Of a DNA stretch of 64,000 bases, positions 48,738-57,081 are shown in pieces. Position numbers and translations under genes: made by a program. How positions within the stretch are numbered: position 1 is the stretch's first letter; each line of letters opens with the position of its first letter. A model generated the notes under the pieces. The model had not been told where the DNA came from. It was given only the letters and a program-made list of their open reading frames with translations, and made no database searches. This DNA comes from Brevibacterium pigmentatum (GTDB lineage: Bacteria > Actinomycetota > Actinomycetes > Actinomycetales > Brevibacteriaceae): the NCBI RefSeq assembly GCF_011617465.1, contig NZ_CP050153.1:2356001-2420000 (forward strand), written 5' to 3'.

Positions 48738-48743
48738 AGCCTA
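48738..48743 (-). promoter_or_regulatory. -10 box TAGGCT of leaderless pgsA
   Basis: GGACGT (6 nt) separates TAGGCT from GTG 48731 on the minus strand. Confidence 0.6.
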
Positions 48744-48791
48744 TCGGAGTGAGCTGAGCAGATCATTCCAGCCGGGCCTTCTCAACCACAA

Positions 48792-48835
48792 TCGCCGAGG
48801 CGGCGCACCGTCGGTACGGTGCACCGCCTCGGCGA
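48792..48835 (-). terminator. Terminator hairpin after ftsK
   Basis: Twelve paired bases (TCGCCGAGGCGG and CCGCCTCGGCGA), one C/A mismatch, then seven more (GCACCGT/ACGGTGC) around CGGT. Lies 20 nt past the ftsK stop. Confidence 0.8.
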
Positions 48836-48855
48836 GGGGTGGGGTTGGAATCGGT

Positions 48856-51774
48856 TCAGCGGCCGGTGAGCTGCCAGGCGTCCTCTCCGCTGGCTTCGAC
48901 GACCTCAAGTCCGGTCTCCGGGTCGACATCGCCGACAGTGAGGTCGCCGGCATGGCCGACGCCGTTGGCATACCGGTCGGACGAAGCTGAGCTGGACGAC
49001 GCCGACCCGTGCGAGGACTCCCCGTAGTCGTCGTCGAACTCCTCCTCATAGTCCCCGGCCGCCGATGCGTGTCCGGATCCGGACTGCCCGGACTGGCCGT
49101 GGTTCTGACCCCCGTCGGCCGGGACGTCGGCAGAGGCGCCGCCGGAATCCTCGGGCGGGGTCTCGCCCTTGATGATGGCCAGGGTGCCCGGCAGATCATC
49201 GGGGCGCACGAGCACGTCGCGGGCCTTCGATCCCTCGGAGGGTCCGACGATTCCGCGGGACTCCATGAGATCCATGAGGCGACCGGCCTTGGCGAAGCCG
49301 ACGCGGAGCTTGCGCTGCAGCATCGAGGTCGAGCCGAACTGCGTGGTGACGACCTGCTCGATCGCCTGCAGCAGCAGTTCGAGGTCGTCTCCGATGTCCT
49401 CGTCGATCTGCTTCTTCGGCGCTTCGACGGCCACGTCTTCGCGGTAGTTCGGGGTGAGCTGACCCTTGACGTGTTCGACGACCTTCTCGATCTCGGACTC
49501 GTTGACCCAGGCGCCCTGGACACGCATCGGCTTGGCCGCGCCCATCGGCAGGAACAGGGCGTCACCCTGACCGATGAGCTTCTCTGCGCCGGGCTGGTCG
49601 AGCACGACTCGGGAATCGGCCAGCGACGAGGTCGCGAATGCAAGGCGGGAGGGCACGTTGGCCTTGATGAGGCCGGTGACGACGTCGACGCTGGGTCGCT
49701 GGGTGGCGAGCACCAGGTGGATGCCGGCGGCACGGGCCAGCTGTGTGATGCGCTGGATCGAGGCTTCGACGTCGCGTGGGGCGACCATCATGAGGTCGGC
49801 GAGCTCGTCGACGACGACCAGCAGGTACGGGTAGGGCTGGAGGACGCGTTCGGATCCTGCGGGCGCCTGGATGCGACCCTCGCGGACGGCCTTGTTGAAC
49901 TCCTTGACGTGCTTGAACCCGTAGTTCGCGAGGTCGTCGTAGCGGGCGTCCATTTCACGCACCACCCATTCGAGCGCCTCGGCGGCCTTCTTCGGGTTCG
50001 TGATGATCGGGGTGATCAGGTGCGGGATGCCTTCGTAGATCGTCAGCTCGACGCGCTTGGGGTCGACGAGGATCATGCGGACCTCATCGGGGGTCGCGCG
50101 CATCATGATCGAGGTGATCATGGAGTTCACGAAGCTCGACTTACCGGCGCCGGTGGCACCGGCGACCAGGAGGTGGGGCATCTTCGAGAGGTCGGCGACG
50201 ACGAATCCGCCTTCGACGTCCTTACCCACACCCATGACCATCGGGTGGTCGGTTTTGCGGGCGGCCTTCGAACGGAGCACATCGCCGAGGGCGACGTTCT
50301 CACGGTCGGTGTTCGGGATCTCGATGCCGATGGCCTTCTTGCCGGGGATCGGCGAGAGGATGCGCACGTCGGCGCTGGCCACGGCGTAGGCGATGTTCTT
50401 CGACAGCGCCGTGACCTTCTCGACCTTCGTTCCGGCCCCGAGTTCCACCTCGTAGCGGGTGACTGTGGGGCCACGGGAGAATCCGGTGACCTCGGCGTCG
50501 ATCTTGAACTGCTCGAGCACATCGCGCAGGGCCTCGACGACGCGGTCGTTGGCCTCCGACCGTTCCTTCGCGGGAGGTCCGGGCTGGAGGTTGTCCGAGG
50601 CGGGCAGAGTGTAGGTGACGTCGCCGGCCAGGGTGAGCTGCTCGACGCGTTCGGGCAGCTGTTCCGTGGGCGGAGGTGCGGGTGCGTTCGTGATCGGCAC
50701 CGGCGCCGAGGCGGCAGCAGGGTCGGACTTCTTCGCCTGGTTCGCGGCGTCGTCGTCCATCCCGATGGTCTTCTTCAGCTCGGCCATCTCGCGCTCGGCC
50801 TTGGTCGGGCGGCGCTGACCGGGCTTGAGCTTCGGCTCCGGGTCGGTCTCGATGCGGGTGGTGTCGGCTTCCTCGTCGCTGACGTCGTTCTCGTGGATGT
50901 AGGCCTTGTCGTAGGCCTTCGTCACGGCATCTTCGTCGGTGGACTCGGCGTCGGGGTTCTCGGTCTTCTTCTTCCGGCTCCGGCGCTTGGCACCGGTCAC
51001 GGATTTGAGGTCGGAGGTGCGGCCGTTCTCGGCAACGAGGTCGGACTGCTTGGTGTCACCCGCCTCGGTGCCGGATTCGGGTCGGACACCGCCGGTGAGG
51101 CGGTAGTACAGGTCGGTGAGGCGACGGGGAATCGCCCGCACCGGTGTCGCGGTGACCACGAGCAGGGAGAACAGTCCGAGGAGGACGAGCAGCGGCACGG
51201 CCACGTAGACGGTGGTCGCGATGACCAGCGGTGAGGACACGACGAATCCGAGCGCGCCTCCCCCGTTGGCCATGGCCTCGCGGGAGTTCGTGAAGGTCGG
51301 GTTGCCGGCGGCGATATGGGCCAGGCCCGAGGCGGCGAGCAGGCCGAAGATCATCCCGATGAAGATGCGGTTGTTGCCGCGGTTGTCGTCGCCGCGCAGG
51401 AACAGTCGGATCGCATAGCAGGTGAAGACCACCGGCAGGACGAGTGCCACCCGTCCGAAGGTGCCTTCGACGATGCCGCGGACGCCGTCGCTGATCGCGC
51501 CGGGGAAGTTCCACCATTCGAAGGCGGCGATGATAACCGAGAGTCCGATGAGGAAGAAGGCAGTGCCGTCCCGCTTCGTCGGTGACTGATCGGTCGGTTC
51601 GTTGCTGAGAGTCTTTCGCGCACGGTTTCCGGCCATGTGGGCCACTCCCCTCCATGCACCGGTGACAACGTTTGTCCCGGGTTCTTCAGTCCCCGCTTTG
51701 CCGGACCGACCAGCGTTCTTGCGCGCTGTGCGTTTCCCGGAACCAGAAGCGGGGGAAGTCGTTCTGGTCGCCAT
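48856..51774 (-). CDS. ftsK: DNA translocase FtsK/SpoIIIE
   Basis: 972 residues. An N-terminal basic leader, four membrane helices (~70-230, e.g. LVLPVVFTCYAIRLFL, FVVSSPLVIATTVYVAV), an acidic/Pro linker (~240-420), the RecA-like motor with Walker A VAGATGAGKSSFVNSMI near 535 and LVVVDELADLMMVAPRDVEA, and a C-terminal gamma domain (STSMLQRKLRVGFAKAGRLM). About 110 extra Gly/Ser/Asp-rich residues follow gamma, which is unusual. It segregates chromosome ends at the septum. TAAGAT (minus strand) is 7 nt before ATG 51774, so a leaderless start there is preferred over the ATG three codons earlier. Confidence 0.95.
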   Translation of the reverse strand: MATRTTSPASGSGKRTARKNAGRSGKAGTEEPGTNVVTGAWRGVAHMAGNRARKTLSNEPTDQSPTKRDGTAFFLIGLSVIIAAFEWWNFPGAISDGVRGIVEGTFGRVALVLPVVFTCYAIRLFLRGDDNRGNNRIFIGMIFGLLAASGLAHIAAGNPTFTNSREAMANGGGALGFVVSSPLVIATTVYVAVPLLVLLGLFSLLVVTATPVRAIPRRLTDLYYRLTGGVRPESGTEAGDTKQSDLVAENGRTSDLKSVTGAKRRSRKKKTENPDAESTDEDAVTKAYDKAYIHENDVSDEEADTTRIETDPEPKLKPGQRRPTKAEREMAELKKTIGMDDDAANQAKKSDPAAASAPVPITNAPAPPPTEQLPERVEQLTLAGDVTYTLPASDNLQPGPPAKERSEANDRVVEALRDVLEQFKIDAEVTGFSRGPTVTRYEVELGAGTKVEKVTALSKNIAYAVASADVRILSPIPGKKAIGIEIPNTDRENVALGDVLRSKAARKTDHPMVMGVGKDVEGGFVVADLSKMPHLLVAGATGAGKSSFVNSMITSIMMRATPDEVRMILVDPKRVELTIYEGIPHLITPIITNPKKAAEALEWVVREMDARYDDLANYGFKHVKEFNKAVREGRIQAPAGSERVLQPYPYLLVVVDELADLMMVAPRDVEASIQRITQLARAAGIHLVLATQRPSVDVVTGLIKANVPSRLAFATSSLADSRVVLDQPGAEKLIGQGDALFLPMGAAKPMRVQGAWVNESEIEKVVEHVKGQLTPNYREDVAVEAPKKQIDEDIGDDLELLLQAIEQVVTTQFGSTSMLQRKLRVGFAKAGRLMDLMESRGIVGPSEGSKARDVLVRPDDLPGTLAIIKGETPPEDSGGASADVPADGGQNHGQSGQSGSGHASAAGDYEEEFDDDYGESSHGSASSSSASSDRYANGVGHAGDLTVGDVDPETGLEVVEASGEDAWQLTGR

Positions 51775-51781
51775 GTCTCTC

Positions 51782-51787
51782 ATCTTA
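51782..51787 (-). promoter_or_regulatory. -10 box TAAGAT of leaderless ftsK
   Basis: GAGAGAC (7 nt) separates TAAGAT from the ATG at 51774; the first in-frame ATG overlaps the box itself. Confidence 0.6.
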
Positions 51788-51936
51788 GGACGCTATTGCA
51801 CTCCTGCCCAGCAAATCCGCAGGTTTCGGCGTGTGGCGCGGCGGGCGGCTGCGGGTTCGGCAGGCGGGTGGCGCAGCGGGCCGTTTGGCGTTCGCGGACG
51901 GCTGTTTAGGGTGAAATCCGACGTCAGGCCACACGT

Positions 51937-52014
51937 TTCACCGAGAAACGGGCAAAGCGTCGAGACACGTGTGTACACATACGTTTCTCGACGCTTTGCC
52001 CGTTTCTCGGTGAA
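51937..52014. repeat. 78-nt near-perfect palindrome
   Basis: Twenty-nine-nt perfect outer arms (TTCACCGAGAAACGGGC at the left end, GCCCGTTTCTCGGTGAA at the right end), then one mismatch, four pairs, one G-T and three more pairs to the centre. GAGAAACG or its complement CGTTTCTC occurs three times inside and once more at about 52029. It could form a cruciform. It is far from any gene end, so terminator function is not obvious. Confidence 0.85.
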
Positions 52015-52209
52015 GTGGTGGTGCCGCGATCCGTTTCTCCACACGTCTAGTTTTCTCCACGAGCCTCGCCATCAGCGTTGAGTGGGCGAAATGGTCACGC
52101 TTCCCCTTGTCCTCTGCGACCAGATCGCCCACCTAAGCGGGCAGGTGCAGCTCGATCAGGTCGACATCGCGCCGATGAGGGGGTGCCGGCTCTCGCACGT
52201 GTCCTCGGC

Positions 52210-52364
52210 GACCGACTCGGAGTGACGCCGACGATGTGGATCCTGGCCGTCTGTGCGCTGCTCGGCTCACTGCCGGTGCTCGCCTCCCGGCCGCCGCAGA
52301 TGCGCGAGCTCCCCCGCGAACTCGATCTGCTCGACACCAGTGCAACGGCTGATCGAGAGTGATG
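52210..52364 (+). pseudogene. Possible C-terminal scrap of an MFS-type membrane protein
   Basis: The frame reads LGVTPTMWILAVCALLGSLP, VLASRPPQMRELPRELDLLD, then a stop. This looks like the last helix and tail of a major-facilitator transporter; no upstream part exists. A decayed gene end is the simplest reading. Confidence 0.35.
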
Positions 52365-52387
52365 ACGAAGGAGCGTTGCGAATCGCC

Positions 52388-52447
52388 AGCTTGGTGAACC
52401 TGCATCAGCTCGGTGCAGGGACCGAGCTGATGCAGGTTCACCAAGCT
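52388..52447. terminator. 60-nt perfect hairpin after the response-regulator gene
   Basis: Two 27-nt arms (AGCTTGGTGAACCTGCATC at the left end) pair without error around GCAGGG. It lies 22 nt past the stop at 52469. No T-run. The length is well beyond that needed for a terminator. Confidence 0.7.
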
Positions 52448-52468
52448 AACAGCGAGATGCTCCCCGGC

Positions 52469-53125
52469 TCAGCGGGTCGCGTAGAGGTGCTCGGGGCGGC
52501 CGGTGTTTCCGTACTGCAGGGAGACCGTGATCGTGCGGGCTTCGGCGAGCTTCGCCAGATGACGCTGCGCGGTCGCGCGGGAGGCTCCGACCTCCTCGGC
52601 GACCTCGAGGGCCGTCATCGGACCGCTCGCCTCCTCCAGTGCGGCGAGGATCCGGGTGGTCGTCGACGATCCCGCCGGACTCGCTCCGGTCCCGCCGACG
52701 GCCGCGGCATCATGAAGGTTGCGCAGCTGCCGCTCGAGGTCGGCCTGGCCAACCTTCTCCCGCTCCCAATAGCGGAGGAACCTCGCGTACCGGCGAAGGA
52801 AGTTCTGCAGCACCTCGGCGGCGAAGGGCTTGACGATGTACGTCATCGCCCCCGCACGCAGCGACGAGCGAACCACCTGCGGATCCGTGACCGCCGAGAG
52901 CACGATCGCGTCGATATCGGTCTCGCGGATGAGTTCGACCCCGGTGTCTTCGGGCAGCACATAGTCCACGAGGAGCAGGTCGACGTCGTTCTCGGCGATG
53001 ACCTCGCGTGCCGTCTTGAGATCACGGACGGGTTCGAGTGCCGTGAAGCCGGGCACCTCGTCGACGTAGCGGGCGTGGATCTGCCCGACGAAGAAGTCGT
53101 CATCGAGCACGAGAACGTTGACCAT
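52469..53125 (-). CDS. Response regulator, CitB/DcuR-like
   Basis: 218 residues. Receiver domain: VLVLDDDFFVGQIHARYV, phospho-acceptor Asp in LLLVDYVLPEDTGVELI near 55, YIVKPFAAEVLQNFL. The C-terminal part is an HTH domain (TALEVAEEVGASRATAQRHL, YGNTGRPEHLY). It belongs to the CitB/DpiA/DcuR group that responds to citrate or C4-dicarboxylates. The second ATG (53125) is preferred because GAGGAG is then 5 nt away. It overlaps the kinase stop, so the two are coupled. Confidence 0.92.
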   Translation of the reverse strand: MVNVLVLDDDFFVGQIHARYVDEVPGFTALEPVRDLKTAREVIAENDVDLLLVDYVLPEDTGVELIRETDIDAIVLSAVTDPQVVRSSLRAGAMTYIVKPFAAEVLQNFLRRYARFLRYWEREKVGQADLERQLRNLHDAAAVGGTGASPAGSSTTTRILAALEEASGPMTALEVAEEVGASRATAQRHLAKLAEARTITVSLQYGNTGRPEHLYATR

Positions 53126-54951
53126 CATCTCTCCTCATCTTGCTGAAATTCCTCGAGCGCATCGGGCAGGCGCATGCCGAAGCTCGCCCCGCCGAGTTCC
53201 GGGTCGTGCCCGTCGATGAGCCACACCGCTCCACCGCCCTTCTCCGCAACCCGGCGGCTGAGCGCGAGGCCGATGCCGAGTCCGTGACCGTCCCCGGTGC
53301 CGGTGCCCGTGGTCAGTCCGATCCCGAAATCCGGCGCCGAGGCGGCCGTCGAGGTCGAGAATCCCTCGTCGAAGATCTTCCCAGCCACGTCGTCGTCGAT
53401 TCCGTCACCGGTGTCCGTGACTACCGCGTGGAGTTCCGTACCGGAGCTGAGCACCTGCACTTCGACCCGTCCCCCGTCCTCGGCATACCGATGCCCGGCG
53501 ACGGCCGCGCGCACTGCGTTGTCGATGAGATTGCCGAGGATGAGCGTGACCGCCTCCGGGTCGCGGACTGCCCCGACGGCCAAGGAGTCGGGAGTGACGG
53601 CCAGGCTCACTCCCGCCTCGGCGGCGGTCGTGCCCTTCGCCTCCAGCACGGCGCGCAGGTACGGGTCGGAGATGAGGTCGATGTCCTCGACCGGGGTCGT
53701 GATCGGACCGGTGCCCAACAGGGAGGACAGATAGGTGTGGGCTTCGTCCGTCGCGCCCGTGTCGACGAGGCCGAGCACGGTGTGCAGCCGGTTGGCGAAC
53801 TCGTGACGTTGAGTGCGCAATGCCCTGGCCATCGCGGTAACGGATTCGAGCTGGCGGGCCATCGTGAGCATCTGCGTCTCGTCTCGCAGGGTCACGACGC
53901 CGCCGACGGAGACCCCATCGCGCTGCACCCGCACGGCCGTGGCCAACAGGATCCGGTCGTTGATCGTGATCCTCCGCCGCAGCGCCCCGTCCGCGGGCGC
54001 ATCGGCCATGAGCGCGGTGACCTCGTCGGGCACGTCGATCGGTGCGTCGTCGATCTCCCTCGCCGAAGCGGCTTCGTCGTTCGCGTCGGCCGTGCCCTTC
54101 GCACGGTCGACGTCGTTCGCCGAGGCGGCCGCGCCCTTCCCGACAGGAACGGCCGCAGCCGCGTTGTCGGTCGCAGACCCGAGCAGCTCCTTCGCGTTCG
54201 AGTTGCTCAGCGTGAGCTTCCCGTTCGTGTCGAAGCCGAGCACTCCGTCGTCGAGGCCGTGGAGCACGGCGCCTTGATCACGAGCCATCTCGGCGAGCTC
54301 TTCAGGACCGACGCCGAGCGTCTCCCTCCGCAGCCGGCGCCCGAGCATGACCGATATGACCCCGCCGAGTGCCAGGGCGAGCACCGCAACGGTGCCGAGC
54401 AGAATGAGTTCGCGGCGGACGTCGGCATCGAGCACGGAGGCGAAGATGCCGACAGAGACCTCACCGACGACGGTCTTTCCGTCCTCGCTCGAATAGATCG
54501 GGACCTTCGCCCGCACCGTCTCGCCCAGGGTTCCGGATTCGTGGGAGACGTTCTCGCGTCCGGCCAGCGCCTCGTCCGGAGACGTCGAGACCTTGTGCCC
54601 GATCTTCGACCGGTCGGGGTGCGTGAGTCGGATGCCGCGGTCGTCGGTGATGACGGCGAAGGTGATGCCCGACCGGTCGCGCAGATCATCGGTGATCTTA
54701 AGCATGGAGGTCACGAGCTGTTCATCGGGTTCGTCGGCGTGTTCGGCCGAAGCCTGCGTGGCGGCGGCTCGGACGTCCGGATCGATCGCCAGCGTGCGGG
54801 CGGTGGCCAGCGCTTTCGTCTCGGTCACCTCGGTGACGGTGCGCGCCCCCATCCACGCGAACACGCCGGTGACCAGGGCGAGGATCACGATGACGAGCGC
54901 GAGCTGAGAGATCAGCACACGACGGGAGAACGAACGATGGGGCCGGGGCAC
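53125..54951 (-). CDS. Sensor histidine kinase, CitA/DcuS-like
   Basis: About 608 residues. Membrane helix ISQLALVIVILALVTGVFAW, an external PAS (CACHE-like) domain to ~185 with RSGITFAVITDDRGIRLTHP, helix LLGTVAVLALALGGVISVML, an internal PAS, a kinase core with the DHp His in LRTQRHEFANRLHTVLGL near 383, the N box NLIDNAVRAA and the G boxes DTGDGIDDD and GHGLGIGLALSRR. A low-complexity insert of about 60 residues splits the internal PAS. It senses citrate or related acids, judging by the adjacent CitM gene. GTG 54951 follows TTGCGC-N18-TACGCT by 6 nt: leaderless. Confidence 0.92.
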   Translation of the reverse strand: MPRPHRSFSRRVLISQLALVIVILALVTGVFAWMGARTVTEVTETKALATARTLAIDPDVRAAATQASAEHADEPDEQLVTSMLKITDDLRDRSGITFAVITDDRGIRLTHPDRSKIGHKVSTSPDEALAGRENVSHESGTLGETVRAKVPIYSSEDGKTVVGEVSVGIFASVLDADVRRELILLGTVAVLALALGGVISVMLGRRLRRETLGVGPEELAEMARDQGAVLHGLDDGVLGFDTNGKLTLSNSNAKELLGSATDNAAAAVPVGKGAAASANDVDRAKGTADANDEAASAREIDDAPIDVPDEVTALMADAPADGALRRRITINDRILLATAVRVQRDGVSVGGVVTLRDETQMLTMARQLESVTAMARALRTQRHEFANRLHTVLGLVDTGATDEAHTYLSSLLGTGPITTPVEDIDLISDPYLRAVLEAKGTTAAEAGVSLAVTPDSLAVGAVRDPEAVTLILGNLIDNAVRAAVAGHRYAEDGGRVEVQVLSSGTELHAVVTDTGDGIDDDVAGKIFDEGFSTSTAASAPDFGIGLTTGTGTGDGHGLGIGLALSRRVAEKGGGAVWLIDGHDPELGGASFGMRLPDALEEFQQDEER

Positions 54952-54957
54952 GCGCTC

Positions 54958-54989
54958 AGCGTAGCCGCGTATGAGCGCAATGCGCAAAA
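54958..54989 (-). promoter_or_regulatory. Promoter of the CitA-like kinase gene with palindrome
   Basis: On the minus strand TTGCGC, 18 nt, TACGCT, then 6 nt to GTG 54951. GCGCAATGCGC (54975-54985), an 11-nt palindrome, overlaps the region between the boxes and may be an operator for autoregulation. Confidence 0.6.
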
Positions 54990-55094
54990 GGCACTCAACG
55001 ATCTAATCGCCATCAGTGCACACAAACGCGCGGAGCACGTGACCTGGGCCCTACGGTGTTTCGAGCCTCACATTCGCCTTCGAAGGAGAAGCTC

Positions 55095-56600
55095 GTGCTT
55101 GTCATTCTCGGTTTCGCCATGATCGTCGTCTTCATGACGCTGATCATGACCAAACGCCTCTCGCCGATCCTCGCGCTCATCCTCGTGCCCACGATCTTCG
55201 GCCTCTTCGCCGGAGCAGGACTGGGCATCGGGGAGATGGTCATGGACGCGATCGCCTCGATGTCGTCAACGGCAGCGCTGCTGCTCTTCGCCATCATCTA
55301 CTTCGGCATCATGATCGACGTCGGCCTCTTCGACAAGCTCGTCGAGTTCATCCTCAAGGTCGCCGGCAACGACCCCGTCAAAGTCGTCCTCGGCACCGCG
55401 CTGCTCACTGGTGCGGTGTCCCTCGACGGTGACGGATCGACGACGTTCATCGTCGTCACCGCGGCCATGCTGCCGATCTACCAGCGCCTCGAGATGTCGC
55501 CGGTGGTGCTCACCTGCGTGGCCGGTCTCATCAACGGCACCCTCAACATCGTCCCATGGGGCGGACCGACGGCACGTGCCTCCTCGGCGCTGCAGATCGA
55601 CGCGAACGAGATCTTCGTTCCCATGGTGCCCTCCCTGGTAGCGGGCCTGCTCGTGTGCTTCGTCTTCGCCTATGTGCTCGGCATCTCCGAACGCCGCCGC
55701 CTGGCCAAGAACGGCGTCGCCTGGGTCGAGGACCGCGGATCGAACCGCCGCAAGGACCTCGTCGGCGCCGTGGCCGGTGCCGGCACGACCGCGGGATCGT
55801 CCGCGGGGACCGGGAACGGTGCGACCACGGGTGGTCACGGGCACGGATCCGACTCGGCCGCCTCGGCGAACGATGACACCGCCACCGAGGCGGGACCCGG
55901 CTCCGTGGACGACGCAACCACTGCGTCCGGCTCGGGTACGGGCCTGTCGAACACCGCGCTCGATCCCAACCGCGCGACCCTGCGGCCGAAGCTGTTCTGG
56001 TTCAACCTGGCTCTGACCGTGGCCGTGATGGTCCTGCTCATCATCGACATCCTGCCGCTGCCGTACCTGTTCATGATCGGCACCGTCATCGCGCTCATGG
56101 TCAACTTCCCGAAGATGAAGGACCAGCAGGAGGAGATCGCTTCCCACGCGACCGCGATCATCTCCGTCGTCGCCATGGTCATGGCCGCGGGCGTGCTCAC
56201 TGGAATCATGTCCGGCACCGGAATGGTCGACGCGATGGCCGAATGGCTCGTCCAGGTCATCCCGAACTCCATGGGACCCTACATGGCCGTCATCACCGGC
56301 CTGCTGTCGATCCCGATGACGTTCTTCATGAGCAACGACGCCTTCTACTTCGGCATCCTGCCCGTCCTCGCCGAGACCGCCTCCCACTTCGGCATCTCCG
56401 CCGCCGATATGGCCCGCGCCTCGATCACCGGCCAGCCCGTGCACATGCAGTCACCGCTGGTGCCCGCGATCCTGCTGCTCGTGTCCCTGTCCGGCGTGGA
56501 GCTCGGCGATCACCATAAGAAGGTGCTGTGGCGCGCGCTCATCGTCGCCCTCGTCATGCTCGCCGTGGGTGTCGCCGTCGGCGTCATCGGAATCGGCTGA
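55095..56600 (+). CDS. citM: CitMHS-family citrate transporter
   Basis: 501 residues with about 11-12 helices. Family features: VILGFAMIVVFMTLIMTKRL, FAIIYFGIMIDVGLFDKLV, LTGAVSLDGDGSTTFIVVTA, NGTLNIVPWGGPTARASSAL, and MSNDAFYFGILPVLAETASH with MQSPLVPAILLLVSLSGVEL. It imports citrate, often as a Mg or Ca complex. The central cytoplasmic loop (~215-290) is a long Gly/Ser/Thr/His-rich insert. GTG 55095 has AAGGAG 7 nt upstream. Divergent from the CitA/CitB-like operon, so it is probably its target. A usp gene follows by 13 nt. Confidence 0.93.
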   Translation: MLVILGFAMIVVFMTLIMTKRLSPILALILVPTIFGLFAGAGLGIGEMVMDAIASMSSTAALLLFAIIYFGIMIDVGLFDKLVEFILKVAGNDPVKVVLGTALLTGAVSLDGDGSTTFIVVTAAMLPIYQRLEMSPVVLTCVAGLINGTLNIVPWGGPTARASSALQIDANEIFVPMVPSLVAGLLVCFVFAYVLGISERRRLAKNGVAWVEDRGSNRRKDLVGAVAGAGTTAGSSAGTGNGATTGGHGHGSDSAASANDDTATEAGPGSVDDATTASGSGTGLSNTALDPNRATLRPKLFWFNLALTVAVMVLLIIDILPLPYLFMIGTVIALMVNFPKMKDQQEEIASHATAIISVVAMVMAAGVLTGIMSGTGMVDAMAEWLVQVIPNSMGPYMAVITGLLSIPMTFFMSNDAFYFGILPVLAETASHFGISAADMARASITGQPVHMQSPLVPAILLLVSLSGVELGDHHKKVLWRALIVALVMLAVGVAVGVIGIG

Positions 56601-56613
56601 ACGGAGACCTGAG

Positions 56614-57081
56614 ATGACTGATCTCTATTCGGCTCCACACCGCCGCTTCCCCGCCCCGTCCCTGCAGGTCACCGCCTCGCCGAACATCGATTCCGCGTCC
56701 GCGACCGTGGTCCTGGCACTGCGTTCGGATTCCTCCGATGAGGTGTTCGAGCAGGCGACCGCCGCGGCCCGTCGTGAGAACGCGGCGGTGCAGGCGGTCG
56801 TGTTCGGCACGGACACGACGACGGCACCGTCGACGTCTCCCCTGGCCGAGTGCACCAAGTTGGGTGCCGCCCTCGCCGAGGCGGGGCTCGAGTATGCCGT
56901 CCACCGCTCCGGTCCCGATCCGGCCGAGCAGATCCTCGGTCTAGCCGAGGACCACGATGCTGCGCTCATCGTCATGAGCACGAAGCGCCGCTCGCCCGTG
57001 GTGAAGCTGCTGCTCGGCTCGAGTGCACAGCAGGTCATCCTCGAAGCCGAGTGCCCCGTGCTGCTGGTGAAGCAGGGCTAG
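56614..57081 (+). CDS. Universal stress protein family protein
   Basis: 155 residues. USP fold with VVLALRSDSSDEVFEQATAA, AVVFGTDTT and the C-terminal nucleotide-binding signature IVMSTKRRSPVVKLLLGSSA, then QQVILEAECPVLLVKQ. GGAGACCTGAG precedes ATG 56614. It follows citM by 13 nt, which suggests co-transcription and a link of the stress protein to transport. Its stop overlaps the stop of the convergent glcE-like gene (CTAG). Confidence 0.88.
   Translation: MTDLYSAPHRRFPAPSLQVTASPNIDSASATVVLALRSDSSDEVFEQATAAARRENAAVQAVVFGTDTTTAPSTSPLAECTKLGAALAEAGLEYAVHRSGPDPAEQILGLAEDHDAALIVMSTKRRSPVVKLLLGSSAQQVILEAECPVLLVKQG

Larger units (their letters stand above)
51775..52468. other. Intergenic region upstream of ftsK with two giant inverted repeats
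   Basis: About 690 nt without an intact gene. It contains the ftsK -10 box (51782-51787), a 78-nt near-perfect palindrome (51937-52014), a degraded coding scrap (52210-52364) and a 60-nt perfect hairpin (52388-52447). Short open frames in between have no recognisable homology. Confidence 0.6.

Noticed and set aside
49009..51234. 741-residue open frame on the + strand
   Set aside because: Antisense shadow of ftsK with low-complexity Asp/Gly/Leu content.
52091..52225. Short + frame resembling the start of a photolyase-like protein (LVLCDQIAHLSGQVQLD)
   Set aside because: Only a few residues are suggestive, and the frame ends after about 44 codons; too weak to call.
53140..55122. 660-residue open frame on the + strand
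   Set aside because: Antisense to the CitA-like kinase; no domain features.
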